A stretch of DNA of 64,000 nt from Paenibacillus eucommiae (GCF_017874215.1 NZ_JAGGLB010000027.1:1-64000), one strand, 5' to 3'; positions 18,331 to 26,864 are shown, counted from the first letter of the stretch. Translations and numbers: made by a program. Notes: generated by a model from the letters alone, not told the origin.

Positions 18331-18490
18331 GCTTCTATAGGGTCTATAGGATCTATTTTTTTAGCTAATCAGAATCACCTACATATTAAGGTCTCATTTA
18401 CAAATTATGACAAGGTAAGCTAGTGACAGATATGTTACTATAGAGATATGGTTTTTTTAGTAAGTTGATATTATGATAGAGGTGAACGGG

Positions 18491-19249
18491 TTGTCTAAAA
18501 TAATTGCAATAACCAATCAGAAGGGCGGCGTTGGAAAAACAACGACTTCTGTAAACTTGGGTGCCTCTTTAGCATCACTTGGCAAGAAAGTGCTGCTTGT
18601 CGATATTGACCCCCAAGGGAATACAACCAGTGGTATAGGAATTAATAAAGCAGATGTTACAAATTGTATTTATGATGTCATCATTAATGATATTCATCCT
18701 AAGGATGCTATCATGGATACAAATATTCCTAATCTGAAAATCATTCCTGCTACTATCCAACTTGCAGGGGCTGAGATTGAACTGGTCCCCACGATATCTA
18801 GAGAAGTTAGATTGAAGAAATCATTACATCTTGTTAAGCATATGTACGATTATATATTAATAGATTGTCCGCCATCATTAGGCATTTTGACTGTAAATTC
18901 ATTAACTGCTGCGGATTCTGTTATTATTCCGATTCAATGTGAATACTATGCCTTAGAAGGCTTGAGTCAACTACTTAACACGGTTCGATTGGTCCAAAAA
19001 CATTTAAACACTTCGTTACAAATAGAAGGGGTTCTACTTACGATGTTTGATGCCAGAACTAATTTAGGTATACAAGTTATTGAAGAGGTCAAGAAATATT
19101 TCCAGCAAAAGGTTTATCAAACTATTATTCCCCGTAACGTTCGTTTAAGCGAAGCGCCGAGTCATGGTCAGTCGATTGTAACTTATGATCCTAGATCAAA
19201 GGGTGCAGAAGTTTATATGGAATTGGCGAAGGAAGTGATCTCTGTATGA
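18491..19249 (+). CDS. parA: chromosome partitioning ATPase ParA/Soj
   Basis: A deviant Walker A ATPase (KGGVGKTTTS) that works with ParB in origin segregation and regulates DnaA. The frame opens at ATG 18473, but AGAGGTGA lies inside that extension. TTG 18491-18493 is correctly spaced and starts SKIIAITNQKGGVGKTT, matching Soj; this gives 252 residues. The stop overlaps parB by 4 bp. Confidence 0.96.
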   Translation: MSKIIAITNQKGGVGKTTTSVNLGASLASLGKKVLLVDIDPQGNTTSGIGINKADVTNCIYDVIINDIHPKDAIMDTNIPNLKIIPATIQLAGAEIELVPTISREVRLKKSLHLVKHMYDYILIDCPPSLGILTVNSLTAADSVIIPIQCEYYALEGLSQLLNTVRLVQKHLNTSLQIEGVLLTMFDARTNLGIQVIEEVKKYFQQKVYQTIIPRNVRLSEAPSHGQSIVTYDPRSKGAEVYMELAKEVISV

Positions 19250-20106
19250 CAAAAAGACTTGGTAAAGGATTGGACGCTTTGATTACATCCTTACATATTG
19301 ATGAGAGCGATAAAGTTATTCAAATACCTCTTGCACAGCTTCGTGCAAATCCATACCAGCCTAGAAAACATTTTAATGAAGATAGCATTAAGGAGTTAGC
19401 AGACTCCATTAAAGAGCACGGAGTCATCCAGCCTATCCTAGTTAGGAAGGTACTCAAGGGCTTTGAAATTATTGCGGGTGAAAGAAGATTTCGGGCCTCA
19501 CAGCTTTGTGGGCTAGCCACTATTCCAGCGGTTGAAAGAAGCTTTACGGATGAGCAGGTTATGGAAATTGCTCTGATTGAAAATGTGCAAAGAGAAGATT
19601 TAAATGCGATGGAAATAGCTGTTGCTTATCAATCCATTATTGATCAATTTTCTTTGACGCAAGAAGAATTGTCGGCTAAGGTGGGCAAGAGCAGATCTCA
19701 CATAGCGAACTTTCTAAGACTTCTGCAGCTACCTGAAGTGATCAAGCAATATGTTTCACGTGGAACATTATCGATGGGTCATGCGAGGGCAATTGTAGGT
19801 GTTAAGGATGATAAGGTTAAAAAAGAATTAGCTGAAAATGTGATAAGCAAGCAATGGAGTGTTCGGGAGCTTGAAGAAGAAGTGAAAAAGCTGGAGGAAA
19901 ATCCGGCTAAAGAAAAAGAGAAAACGAAGAGAAAAGAAAAAAACCAAGACCCATATATTAACCAAGCTGAAGATCAATTAAGAGATCTTTATCGGACCAC
20001 AGTGAAAATTAAACACCAAAACAATCGTGGTAAGATAGAATTGGTTTACTATTCAAAAGATGATTTGGATCGGTTATTGGAGCTGCTGCAAGGAAAAACT
20101 TCTTAA
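19246..20106 (+). CDS. parB: chromosome partitioning protein ParB/Spo0J
   Basis: A 286-residue CTP-dependent DNA clamp that loads at parS. It has the conserved GERRFRAS CTP motif, ENVQREDLNAMEIA, and the helix-turn-helix LTQEELSAKVGKSRSHIANFLRLL. The C terminus carries a very basic linker followed by a dimerisation segment. It is coupled to parA (ATGA overlap) and contains its own parS site. A terminator follows. Confidence 0.96.
   Translation: MTKRLGKGLDALITSLHIDESDKVIQIPLAQLRANPYQPRKHFNEDSIKELADSIKEHGVIQPILVRKVLKGFEIIAGERRFRASQLCGLATIPAVERSFTDEQVMEIALIENVQREDLNAMEIAVAYQSIIDQFSLTQEELSAKVGKSRSHIANFLRLLQLPEVIKQYVSRGTLSMGHARAIVGVKDDKVKKELAENVISKQWSVRELEEEVKKLEENPAKEKEKTKRKEKNQDPYINQAEDQLRDLYRTTVKIKHQNNRGKIELVYYSKDDLDRLLELLQGKTS
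19752..19767. promoter_or_regulatory. parS site inside parB
   Basis: TGTTTCACGTGGAACA differs from the perfect palindrome at one base. Its reverse complement, TGTTCCACGTGAAACA, is the version found inside B. subtilis spo0J. Confidence 0.9.
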
Positions 20107-20121
20107 CAATTAGCTGAGCTG

Positions 20122-20176
20122 GCATGCCGATGGTTTTTCTTTCTATTCGAAGGAGAAAACGAAGGCATGCTTTTTT
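20122..20176 (+). terminator. terminator after parB
   Basis: GCATGCC and GGCATGC bracket a second, imperfect pairing of T-rich and A-rich arms, followed by six Ts. The stem-loop is long but the geometry and T tract fit a terminator. Confidence 0.65.
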
Positions 20177-20281
20177 ACTTGTAAAGAAGATCATTTTGTT
20201 TTGACAGAATAGTCGCTCATCTTCGAAAACCTCGATAGAAGAGTTATGTTCATACTTAAATCGTCTGGAGGGAGAACGAAC

Positions 20282-21439
20282 TTGAACGATATTATTTATC
20301 TGGATAATGCAGCTACATCGTGGCCAAAGCCACCCGCTGTTCTACAAGCGATGCAAACATGCATGCTGGAGTACGCGGCCAATCCTGGTAGGGGCAGCCA
20401 TCAAATGGCAGTAAAAGCAAGCCGTGCTTTATTTGAAACAAGGAAGCAAGTTGCCAAGCTGTTTGGAGTTAGAAATCCAAATGACATTTCGTTTGCTTTA
20501 AATACTACACATGCGCTCAATCAAGCGATCAAGGGGTACCTGCGTGAAGGTGACCATGTGATATGTACGAATATTGAACATAACTCTGTAAGAAGGCCCT
20601 TGGAATATTTGAGAAAACACCGAGGTATAGAAATTTCATATATACAAAATGATAAAACTGGAGAGCTTAATGTTAAGGACATAGAGCACGCCATACAACA
20701 AAACACCTCAATGGTCATTGTGAATCACAGCTCAAATCTGCTGGGAACTATTATGCCAGTTGGAGAAATCGGAGAGCTATGTCGTAAGAAGGGGATTAAG
20801 CTGCTTGTAGATGCAGCCCAAAGTGCAGGCATACTTCCCATTCATGTTAGTGATATGAATATTGATATGTTGGCTTTTCCAGGACATAAGGGGCTGCTCG
20901 GCCCTCAAGGTACGGGCGGATTATATTTACACCCTGATCTGGAATTGGATGTACTGCTCCATGGAGGAACAGGAAGCAAATCAGAGGATATCGATCAGCC
21001 GAATGTAAGACCAGATCGTTATGAAGCTGGAACGCAAAACACGGTGGGAATTGCAGGGCTTAATGAGGGCATAAAATTTGTGCTGCAAGAGACGGTAGAA
21101 AAGATACATGCAAGAGAATTGCTTCTTACCCGAAAGCTGATGGAAGGCCTCATGGGAATTAACGGGTTAACTATTCTTGGTCCTGCCTGGGATCAGCCGC
21201 GAACAGGTATAGTTGCATTTAATATCAAGGAGACGGATTCGTCAGAGCTTGCCTTTATTCTCGACCAATCGTTTAAGATTGCTGTTCGGTCCGGATATCA
21301 CTGTACGCCACTTTCACATGCAACAGCTGGAACTATGGCTACGGGTGCGGTGCGGGTGAGCCCAGGATATTTTACAACGGATGATGAGGTGGATGCACTA
21401 ATAGCAGCTATGAAGGAAATTAGCACACAGTATGCTTAA
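20282..21439 (+). CDS. aminotransferase class V / cysteine desulfurase family protein
   Basis: A PLP enzyme resembling cysteine desulfurases, beginning MNDIIYLDNAATSWPKPPAV. The PLP lysine is Lys203 in FPGHKGLLGPQGTGG, and RSGYHCTPLSHATAGT near the C terminus supplies the candidate catalytic cysteine. The frame reaches back to ATG 20246, but TTG 20282 has GGAGGG 9 bp upstream and fits family length (385 residues). It is probably co-transcribed with the DUF4446 gene 18 bp downstream. The substrate cannot be told from sequence; sulfur transfer from cysteine is likely. Confidence 0.85.
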   Translation: MNDIIYLDNAATSWPKPPAVLQAMQTCMLEYAANPGRGSHQMAVKASRALFETRKQVAKLFGVRNPNDISFALNTTHALNQAIKGYLREGDHVICTNIEHNSVRRPLEYLRKHRGIEISYIQNDKTGELNVKDIEHAIQQNTSMVIVNHSSNLLGTIMPVGEIGELCRKKGIKLLVDAAQSAGILPIHVSDMNIDMLAFPGHKGLLGPQGTGGLYLHPDLELDVLLHGGTGSKSEDIDQPNVRPDRYEAGTQNTVGIAGLNEGIKFVLQETVEKIHARELLLTRKLMEGLMGINGLTILGPAWDQPRTGIVAFNIKETDSSELAFILDQSFKIAVRSGYHCTPLSHATAGTMATGAVRVSPGYFTTDDEVDALIAAMKEISTQYA

Positions 21440-21457
21440 TAGAAAGAAGGAATCTTT

Positions 21458-21949
21458 GTGGGGGAAATTTTCGGTATCGAAGGTGAACTGATCCTGCTCA
21501 TAACCCTTGTTCTTTTAGTACTCATTATGCTTATGCTACTCATATTATGGATAAAGCTCTCGTCCATGAAAAAGAGATACAATAGAATGTTGGGCAGCTC
21601 AGGTGGAAACAATATAGAGGAGCTCCTTGTTGAAATACAAGAAAAGCTTCAATTGCAGGAAATGCAATCTGTGGAACTATTCGGACAAATTGAAGCTATT
21701 TCCAACAGAATTAAAAAAACGAAATCCAAATTGGGCGTACACCGATATGATGCCTTTGGAGATGGAAGAAGCAATCTAAGCTTTTCTATAGCCATACTTG
21801 ATGAATATCAAACCGGAATCGTTTTGACGGGCATTCATGGTCGTGACCAAACGTATATGTATGCTAAGAAGTTGGAAAATGGACAACCTGAATACACACT
21901 TAGCCCGGAGGAAAAAGAGGCAGTCAATCAGATATCGATGCTGCCGTAG
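21458..21949 (+). CDS. DUF4446 family membrane-anchored protein
   Basis: A 163-residue protein with one N-terminal membrane helix (about 8-32), a predicted coiled coil (about 45-85) and a soluble beta-rich domain (LGVHRYDAFGDGRSNLSFSIAILDE) typical of DUF4446. It starts with GTG at 21458 preceded by AAGAAGGAAT. The gene is normally found near parB in Bacillales. Its last 26 bp overlap the 3' end of yyaC on the other strand. The function is unknown. Confidence 0.85.
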   Translation: MGEIFGIEGELILLITLVLLVLIMLMLLILWIKLSSMKKRYNRMLGSSGGNNIEELLVEIQEKLQLQEMQSVELFGQIEAISNRIKKTKSKLGVHRYDAFGDGRSNLSFSIAILDEYQTGIVLTGIHGRDQTYMYAKKLENGQPEYTLSPEEKEAVNQISMLP

Positions 21950-22544
21950 CTGACGCCGAGTAAGGCAAGATGTGACTCATTGCATCATAAATGGAATTAC
22001 CAATGATCTCTGCCATATTCATGACCAGGTTAAGACGGGTATTTTGTAACACGAAATATTCCATAAACCCACCAACATTAACTACACCGGTGACGTGTAT
22101 GTTTCCTACAGAGGGAAGCTCCTTATTAACACCAGCGCCAGGCTTTAAGGGCCCGTTATTAATTTGAATGGATCCTACGCTGGCAGCTTGACCTAAGCAC
22201 GCATCCACAGCAATAATAAAAGGATCATGGTATTGCTGATGAATGGACTGTATAATTTCTGTTAGATTCATTGCATGTACAGGTTCATTAAGAGTGCCGA
22301 ATAGGTTGCTGCCAGCTAGTCCCGTTTTTCTCAAATGAGTTCCTACCAAAGGCCCCAAAGAATCTCCGGTGGAACGATCCGTGCCTACACAAATGATAAC
22401 GATAGGTTGATAGGATGGGAGTTTGCCTAAAATGTCAATCAAATGTCGGGAAAGCAGGCCAGGGGTTTCGCTATCGGTATAGGGGACTTTGAGTGGAGTT
22501 ATTTCTTTATCTTTGTTAGAATCAAAATTAAAATGAAATTTCAT
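21924..22544 (-). CDS. yyaC: spore protease YyaC
   Basis: A 206-residue protein of the YyaC family, structurally related to germination protease GPR, with VGTDRSTGDSLGPLVG and DACLG as conserved motifs. The frame could begin at 22598, but ATG 22542-22544 has GGGAGGCTCACTT in front and starts MKFHFNFDSN. It is convergent with, and overlaps by 26 bp, the DUF4446 gene. Its presence supports a spore-forming host. Confidence 0.88.
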   Translation of the reverse strand: MKFHFNFDSNKDKEITPLKVPYTDSETPGLLSRHLIDILGKLPSYQPIVIICVGTDRSTGDSLGPLVGTHLRKTGLAGSNLFGTLNEPVHAMNLTEIIQSIHQQYHDPFIIAVDACLGQAASVGSIQINNGPLKPGAGVNKELPSVGNIHVTGVVNVGGFMEYFVLQNTRLNLVMNMAEIIGNSIYDAMSHILPYSASATAASISD

Positions 22545-22646
22545 AAGTGAGCCTCCCAGCATGAATGATTGGTGATTTTTACTAGTATACGGAGGCAAGG
22601 GATGTTTTATACGTAGAAGGAGTGGATTCTGCTGAATACTTCGCTT

Positions 22647-22907
22647 ATGCTGCTTGCTTTTGATTCTACACAGCAGGCGCTTCGAGCCGAAATGCTGCTA
22701 GAGTATGCGGATATTGAAATTGACATCTGTCCAACACCTAAGGAAATAACCGCTGGTTGTGCCTTATCGATTGAATTCCCTAAAGATGATTTGGATCAGG
22801 TTCAAGCGATTATTGTTTCGGAAAAAGTAGAGATCAGAGGTGTTTTTGCAAAAGTAGAGAACAAGTATATAAGCATTAGCAGCAATGGGGAAGAGGCAGA
22901 GGAGTAA
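22647..22907 (+). CDS. DUF3343 domain protein
   Basis: A small protein (86 residues from this ATG) of the DUF3343 family: LLAFDSTQQALRAEMLL, the central TPKEITAGCALSIEF with a conserved cysteine, and IRGVFAKVE. The Shine-Dalgarno AAGGAG is at 22617-22622, 24 bp before the ATG, which is too far. In-frame CTG codons at 22629 and 22632 are at 6 and 9 bp and would add five or six residues, so a CTG start is possible. mscS follows 3 bp downstream. The function is unknown. Confidence 0.82.
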   Translation: MLLAFDSTQQALRAEMLLEYADIEIDICPTPKEITAGCALSIEFPKDDLDQVQAIIVSEKVEIRGVFAKVENKYISISSNGEEAEE

Positions 22908-22910
22908 GGA

Positions 22911-23744
22911 GTGAGTGAGGATATGGAAGTGTATGCAACCGAAATACTGGATTGGTTAAAAAAGCATATACTAATAGAAGCTGTATTTTGGAATATCATC
23001 AGCATTATTCTTATCTATGTTGGATCCCGCATCCTTATAAGGATAACGAATAAATTGATGTCGCATATGGTAATTCATAAGTCCCGGGGACCCATTAAAT
23101 TTGATGTTCGAAGAGCCAATACAATTGGTAAGCTGATCAATAATCTGATTTCGTATACGATTAATTTTATAACTGTATTGATGATATTAGGACAGCTTGG
23201 CTTGCATTTAGGTCCACTTTTGGCTGGGGCTGGCGTGTTGGGCCTTGCTATCGGATTTGGAGCACAGAGCTTGGTTAAGGATGTAATCACGGGTTTTTTC
23301 ATTATTTTTGAGGATCAATTTGGTGTCGGGGATGTTATTCAGATTGATCAATTTAAAGGAACTGTTGAAGAGATCGGAATCCGAGTAACACGTTTGAAAA
23401 GCTGGACAGGAGAAGTCCATATCATACCTAATGGAAATATCAAGCAAGTAACGAATTTCTCGGTACATAATTCTCTAGCGGTGGTTGATGTATCGATTTC
23501 ATATGAATCAGATGTAGATAAAGCTACAAGAATTCTGAAGGAAGTAATGACTGAACTTTATGAAAATTCTGACAATATCATGAAGGAGCCGGAAGTGCTT
23601 GGGGTCCAAATGATAGGAGAAACTGATCTCAAATTAAGGATCATTGTGGAATGCAGACCTAATTCGCAAGGATCGGTAACCCGGATCATGAATGCTGAGC
23701 TGAAAAGGCGTTTGGATGAGAACGGGATTAAAATGCGCGGATAA
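22911..23744 (+). CDS. MscS-family small-conductance mechanosensitive channel
   Basis: A 277-residue channel with three membrane helices (about 22-45, 78-100, 103-130). The third, pore-lining one is Gly/Ala-rich: AGAGVLGLAIGFGAQSLVKD. The cytosolic beta domain follows (GDVIQIDQFKGTVEEIGIR, then VHIIPNGNIKQVTNFS). It releases solutes on hypo-osmotic shock. GTG 22911 is preceded by GGAGTAAGGA; ATG 22923 is an alternative. Probably co-transcribed with the DUF3343 and DUF951 genes. Confidence 0.9.
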   Translation: MSEDMEVYATEILDWLKKHILIEAVFWNIISIILIYVGSRILIRITNKLMSHMVIHKSRGPIKFDVRRANTIGKLINNLISYTINFITVLMILGQLGLHLGPLLAGAGVLGLAIGFGAQSLVKDVITGFFIIFEDQFGVGDVIQIDQFKGTVEEIGIRVTRLKSWTGEVHIIPNGNIKQVTNFSVHNSLAVVDVSISYESDVDKATRILKEVMTELYENSDNIMKEPEVLGVQMIGETDLKLRIIVECRPNSQGSVTRIMNAELKRRLDENGIKMRG

Positions 23745-23801
23745 TGAATATATAAGAAGAAAATATAGATGAAAATATAGCCATAGATAGGGGGCAGAAA
23801 C

Positions 23802-24017
23802 ATGGAAAAGAAGCAATACCAGCTTGGAGATATCGTACAAATGAAGAAGCAGCATCCTTGTGGAAGCAATGAAATGGAAATTATTCGTATGGGTATGGAT
23901 ATCCGGATCAAGTGTGTAGGCTGCAAGCATAGTGTTCTTGTACCAAGAGTAAAGTTCGAAAGTAAGCTTAAGAAGATACTTCGATCCACGGGAACTGGGG
24001 AAACATCGGAGGATTAA
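23802..24017 (+). CDS. DUF951 family protein
   Basis: A 71-residue protein typical of DUF951 (YyzM-like): YQLGDIVQMKKQHPCGSNE followed by GMDIRIKCVGCKHSVLVPR. Three cysteines (HPCG, KCVGC) suggest metal binding. It is the last gene of the group before tRNA-Ser. The function is unknown. Confidence 0.87.
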   Translation: MEKKQYQLGDIVQMKKQHPCGSNEMEIIRMGMDIRIKCVGCKHSVLVPRVKFESKLKKILRSTGTGETSED

Positions 24018-24058
24018 ACACTTAACATTACCTAATATTTATTTTCAATAAATAGGAC

Positions 24059-24087
24059 TTGCGGGAGCGGAATATTTTTGGTACAAT
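24059..24087 (+). promoter_or_regulatory. tRNA-Ser promoter
   Basis: TTGCGG (24059-24064), a 17-bp spacer and TACAAT (24082-24087), 22 bp before the tRNA. Confidence 0.65.
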
Positions 24088-24108
24088 GAATTTTGTTCTC
24101 GTCTATGT

Positions 24109-24199
24109 GGAAAGGTACCCAAGTGGTCCAAGGGGGCTGACTCGAAATCAGTTAGGCGTCGCGAGGCGTGCGTGGGTTCGACTCCCACTCTTTCCGCCA
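24109..24199 (+). tRNA. tRNA-Ser (anticodon CGA)
   Basis: A 91-nt class II tRNA with a long variable arm. The acceptor GGAAAGG pairs with TCTTTCC, the discriminator is G, and CCA is encoded. The anticodon arm GCTGA-CTCGAAA-TCAGT gives anticodon CGA, which reads UCG serine codons. The T arm contains GGGTTCGACTCCC. A separate promoter and terminator flank it. Confidence 0.96.
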
Positions 24200-24261
24200 T
24201 ATTTTTATTGATAGGTTATCTGACCAGGTAATTTAATTGTTTCTAACATCAAACATGTTCC

Positions 24262-24304
24262 AATAGCCTCTGACGTTTTTCTAAAACGTAGGAGGCTATT
24301 TTTA
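24262..24304 (+). terminator. terminator after tRNA-Ser
   Basis: AATAGCCTC and GAGGCTATT pair, with an inner ACGTTTT/AAAACGT stem, followed by a T tract. Confidence 0.88.
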
Positions 24305-24519
24305 TGCCATAAAAAGGGTAATGAATGACTGAAGTAGAGGACTTGTCTAAGAGAAGGCTCTGTAAACGTCCAGGGTACGGTTTTAAGGACTTCAAAAGTA
24401 AATGTGAGAGTGGGATGGGAAATTAAGGAGAGGTGCGTTAAATGTTAAGCTAATGTGTTTAGATATGGGGATGGGTAAGTGTATAAAAAAATGTAAAAGC
24501 ATTGTTTATGGTGATATAG

Positions 24520-24563
24520 TTATCCACAAGTTGATCCATAACTCTTCAATAAAGTTATCCACA
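24520..24563 (+). promoter_or_regulatory. pair of perfect DnaA boxes outside oriC
   Basis: TTATCCACA occurs at 24520-24528 and again at 24555-24563 in the same orientation, 35 bp start to start, in non-coding DNA about 13.7 kb from oriC. The spacing and orientation are like the DnaA-box clusters that titrate or respond to DnaA in Bacillus. Confidence 0.6.
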
Positions 24564-24605
24564 TGTTAATAACTTAAAGTGCGAGGTGGTTAACAAGGGG
24601 ATAAA

Positions 24606-24746
24606 ATGACTCTGATAGAGGCAAGGTTGATTAGCCAGCAAGGTAACCGCCCTGGGGTGTCCTATGAGGAGCGAGTTCATGACGTTGGTGCTAGGAGGAG
24701 GGAATGGATGTTGGTTGGAGGTGATTTTCATCTGGCCAAGCGCTAG
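24606..24746 (+). CDS. possible small ORF (46 aa)
   Basis: ATG 24606 with AAGGGG 5-6 bp upstream opens a 46-codon frame ending in TAG at 24744, starting MTLIEARLISQQGNRPG and rich in Arg and Glu. It lies just after the DnaA-box pair and before the palindromic repeats. No family is recognised and composition alone does not prove coding. The rest of 24305-25040 contains only the DnaA boxes and four palindromes. Confidence 0.25.
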   Translation: MTLIEARLISQQGNRPGVSYEERVHDVGARRREWMLVGGDFHLAKR

Positions 24747-24756
24747 GGATGAAGAG

Positions 24757-24953
24757 CTGCTACTTTAGCGATGTTTTTCATCGTTAAAAGTAGCAGTCCT
24801 CTCCATATCCTTGCTTTAACAATGAAAAACATCGTTAAAATCCCTTTTAACCACTAAGAGAGGCCATCCGTCCTCTTTTAACGATGAAAATCATCATTAA
24901 AGTGGTCGATTGACCTGGAAACGCTTGCTTTAAAGATGAAAATCATCGTTAAG
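24757..24953. repeat. cluster of four copies of a 25-bp palindromic repeat
   Basis: The copies are at 24764-24788, 24815-24839, 24877-24901 and 24929-24953. The consensus is TTTAACGATG, then A5 or T5 (or AAAAT), then CATCGTTAAA. Copy 1 sits inside a larger stem: CTGCTACTTT at 24757 pairs with AAAGTAGCAG ending at 24796. Two more copies lie at 31521-31602. Each can form a hairpin with a short A/T loop. Confidence 0.85.
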
Positions 24954-25042
24954 TGAAACAGATGTTCCAACGGACTGCCAGTAGAGGTTGCTTTCCTGAG
25001 AGAAAGGGATAGCTTTCGTAGCTTTCTAAAGAGTTCACAAGA

Positions 25043-25071
25043 TAAAAACCCGAGATAAGGGCATCTCGGGC
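25043..25071 (-). terminator. terminator downstream of the PH-domain gene
   Basis: CCCGAGAT and ATCTCGGG form an 8-bp stem; read on the minus strand it ends in five Ts. It lies about 95 bp past the PH-domain gene stop. Confidence 0.7.
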
Positions 25072-25163
25072 CTAATGAGTTCGACGTCAACGTAACGTCT
25101 GCCATTTTTAATGAAAGCATCGGTATCGGTTCAGCAGCGCCGCGGCACCTATTGGTTTAAGCT

Positions 25164-25505
25164 TTAGGTCACTTCCGTTACTTCCAGTGCTTTGTGCTTA
25201 ATTCTGGCTTTGTCTGCTGCATTTCCCAGCACATCGGCCACTTCCGTTGATTTACGGATATTACGGAGTAAAAACTGTGAGTTGTTAGCATCAGTAGAAA
25301 AAATCGTGATGTCCCCGAACCCCATCATACGCTCCATAAGGTTGCGCTTCGTGGAAATGTCGCGAATGCGATAGAGACGGATTTCGTCTCTTTTTTTGGT
25401 GAGTACACCTTTTTCAATAATGATACGGCTATCCGTAATCTTGTATGTCGTAAAGCTGGGAAATCCGAAATTGAAAGGCTTTCCCTCCCACAATACTTCC
25501 TCCAT
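25164..25505 (-). CDS. bacterial PH domain protein
   Basis: A 113-residue protein that is essentially one bacterial PH (DUF304-type) domain: EEVLWEGKPFNFGFPSFTTYKITDSRIIIEKG, then RDEIRLYRIRDIS and MGFGDITIFSTD. The ATG at 25503-25505 has GGGAGGATCTGTC in front, favoured over the longer frame start at 25520. No membrane helix is present, unlike YdbS/YdbT. It lies 61 bp downstream of the ROK gene on the same strand and may be co-transcribed. The role is unknown. Confidence 0.8.
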   Translation of the reverse strand: MEEVLWEGKPFNFGFPSFTTYKITDSRIIIEKGVLTKKRDEIRLYRIRDISTKRNLMERMMGFGDITIFSTDANNSQFLLRNIRKSTEVADVLGNAADKARIKHKALEVTEVT

Positions 25506-25566
25506 GACAGATCCTCCCATTAGTCTTTTCTAATAGTATACAGCATAGATATCCGTTTGGGGTAGA

Positions 25567-26694
25567 TTATTGAGCCATGATATGAGAGATTTTGGCCAAG
25601 GCAAGTGCTCCCATGATGCCTTGTTTCAAACCGAAGGTTGGCCGATCCAGGTTTAAGGATGTTGTGGAGAAGCGGTTGCCGCGCAGAATGATGGTCCGTT
25701 TCGTTTCCTCAAGCAGAATCGGCATTTGGTCGAACATCGCTCCGCCGATATAAATGGTTTGGGGATTAAACAAATTCACTACGTTACTGAGCGCAATTCC
25801 AAGTGCTTGGCCAGCGGCAACACATACATCGATGGCTTGTTTGTCATTTTGCTGGTAAGCCTCAACGATCGTTGATTTTCCAGTTATTTTGCGATAGTCA
25901 TTTCTGAGCATGGGAAAAGTGATGATGTTCTCCAGACAGCCATAATTGCCGCATAAACACCGGGTGCCGTTGGGGTCTGCTGTGATGTGGCCCAATAATC
26001 CGGCTGTATTATTTACACCCTTCAGCAGTTTCCCATTAATCATAATGCCTGCTGCAATGCCAAACCCGACTTGAACGGTGATGAAGTCGCTTATCGCATT
26101 AGCTTTACCCAGCATTTGTTCGGCAATTGCCATCGTTCTGCCGCCTTCTTCCAGGTAAACAGGGCAGTTGAATCGCTGGCTTATGATTGAAACGAGTTCC
26201 AAATGCTCCCAACCCGGGGAATTGGGTATGCTCAACAGGATTTGCTGCGTGGCATCAATGATCCCTGTAACGCCTATACCAATGGCGTCAATTTGAGCGG
26301 GGCTAATATTCCATTGAGCTAAGAAGGTATGCATCATCTGCATTAAAACTTCGGCCGGGTCCGGCTCTGTGGCTAGATCGGCCATTAAGCATTCGCCTTC
26401 ATGGATAATCTCCAAGCTGTTCGTCGCAAGGGCAAACCGAATAACATGTCCGCCAATATCGACACCCAGAAAGGTGAACTTATTCGGGTTGGAATACAGC
26501 ATGACTTCTTTACGTCCTAGGCCGCTGCTAATCCGGTTGCCCTCTATGATCAAACCCTCTTCCAATAAACTCCTGGTCATATTTGTAATACTTCCTTGCG
26601 TTAAATGCAGCGTCTCGGCTATTTTTTTGCGCGATAGTCCCTGCCCTAAGCTGATTAATTCCAATATTTGTTTTTCCGATGAATTCAGTTTCAT
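25567..26694 (-). CDS. ROK-family transcriptional repressor (XylR-like)
   Basis: A 375-residue sugar-responsive repressor. An N-terminal winged helix (LSRKKIAETLHLTQGSITNMTRSLLEEGLI, about 20-50) precedes a ROK sugar-kinase-like domain with LGVDIGGHVIRFAL and the zinc motif GH...CLCGNYGCLE. ATG 26692-26694 has AAGGA 9 bp upstream and starts MKLNSSEKQIL; the longer frame to 26745 lacks such a site. It is divergent from the four-gene sugar operon, so it probably represses that operon until its sugar binds. Confidence 0.88.
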   Translation of the reverse strand: MKLNSSEKQILELISLGQGLSRKKIAETLHLTQGSITNMTRSLLEEGLIIEGNRISSGLGRKEVMLYSNPNKFTFLGVDIGGHVIRFALATNSLEIIHEGECLMADLATEPDPAEVLMQMMHTFLAQWNISPAQIDAIGIGVTGIIDATQQILLSIPNSPGWEHLELVSIISQRFNCPVYLEEGGRTMAIAEQMLGKANAISDFITVQVGFGIAAGIMINGKLLKGVNNTAGLLGHITADPNGTRCLCGNYGCLENIITFPMLRNDYRKITGKSTIVEAYQQNDKQAIDVCVAAGQALGIALSNVVNLFNPQTIYIGGAMFDQMPILLEETKRTIILRGNRFSTTSLNLDRPTFGLKQGIMGALALAKISHIMAQ

Positions 26695-26835
26695 AAGCGG
26701 TAATCCTTTCTTTCTAACGATTGCTTTTATATAAGTATACCTCATTTATGGCCCTAAGTTAATTTAAATAATAAAGTAAATCTAAAAAATGAGATATATA
26801 GGTTGAATTATCCTCTATTTATTTTAAAATTTCAA

Positions 26836-26864
26836 TTTACAAGCGCTAAATCTGTTGATATAAT
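26836..26864 (+). promoter_or_regulatory. promoter of the sugar operon
   Basis: TTTACA (26836-26841), a 17-bp spacer and a perfect TATAAT (26859-26864). The 240-bp gap to the divergent ROK gene is very AT-rich, with several near-palindromes that could be ROK operators. AAGCGCTAAA overlapping the -35 region loosely resembles a catabolite (cre) core. Confidence 0.72.

Noticed and set aside
26836..26850. Catabolite-responsive element over the sugar-operon -35
   Set aside because: AAGCGCT gives only a partial match to the cre consensus; the flanking bases do not fit, so it is only mentioned in passing.
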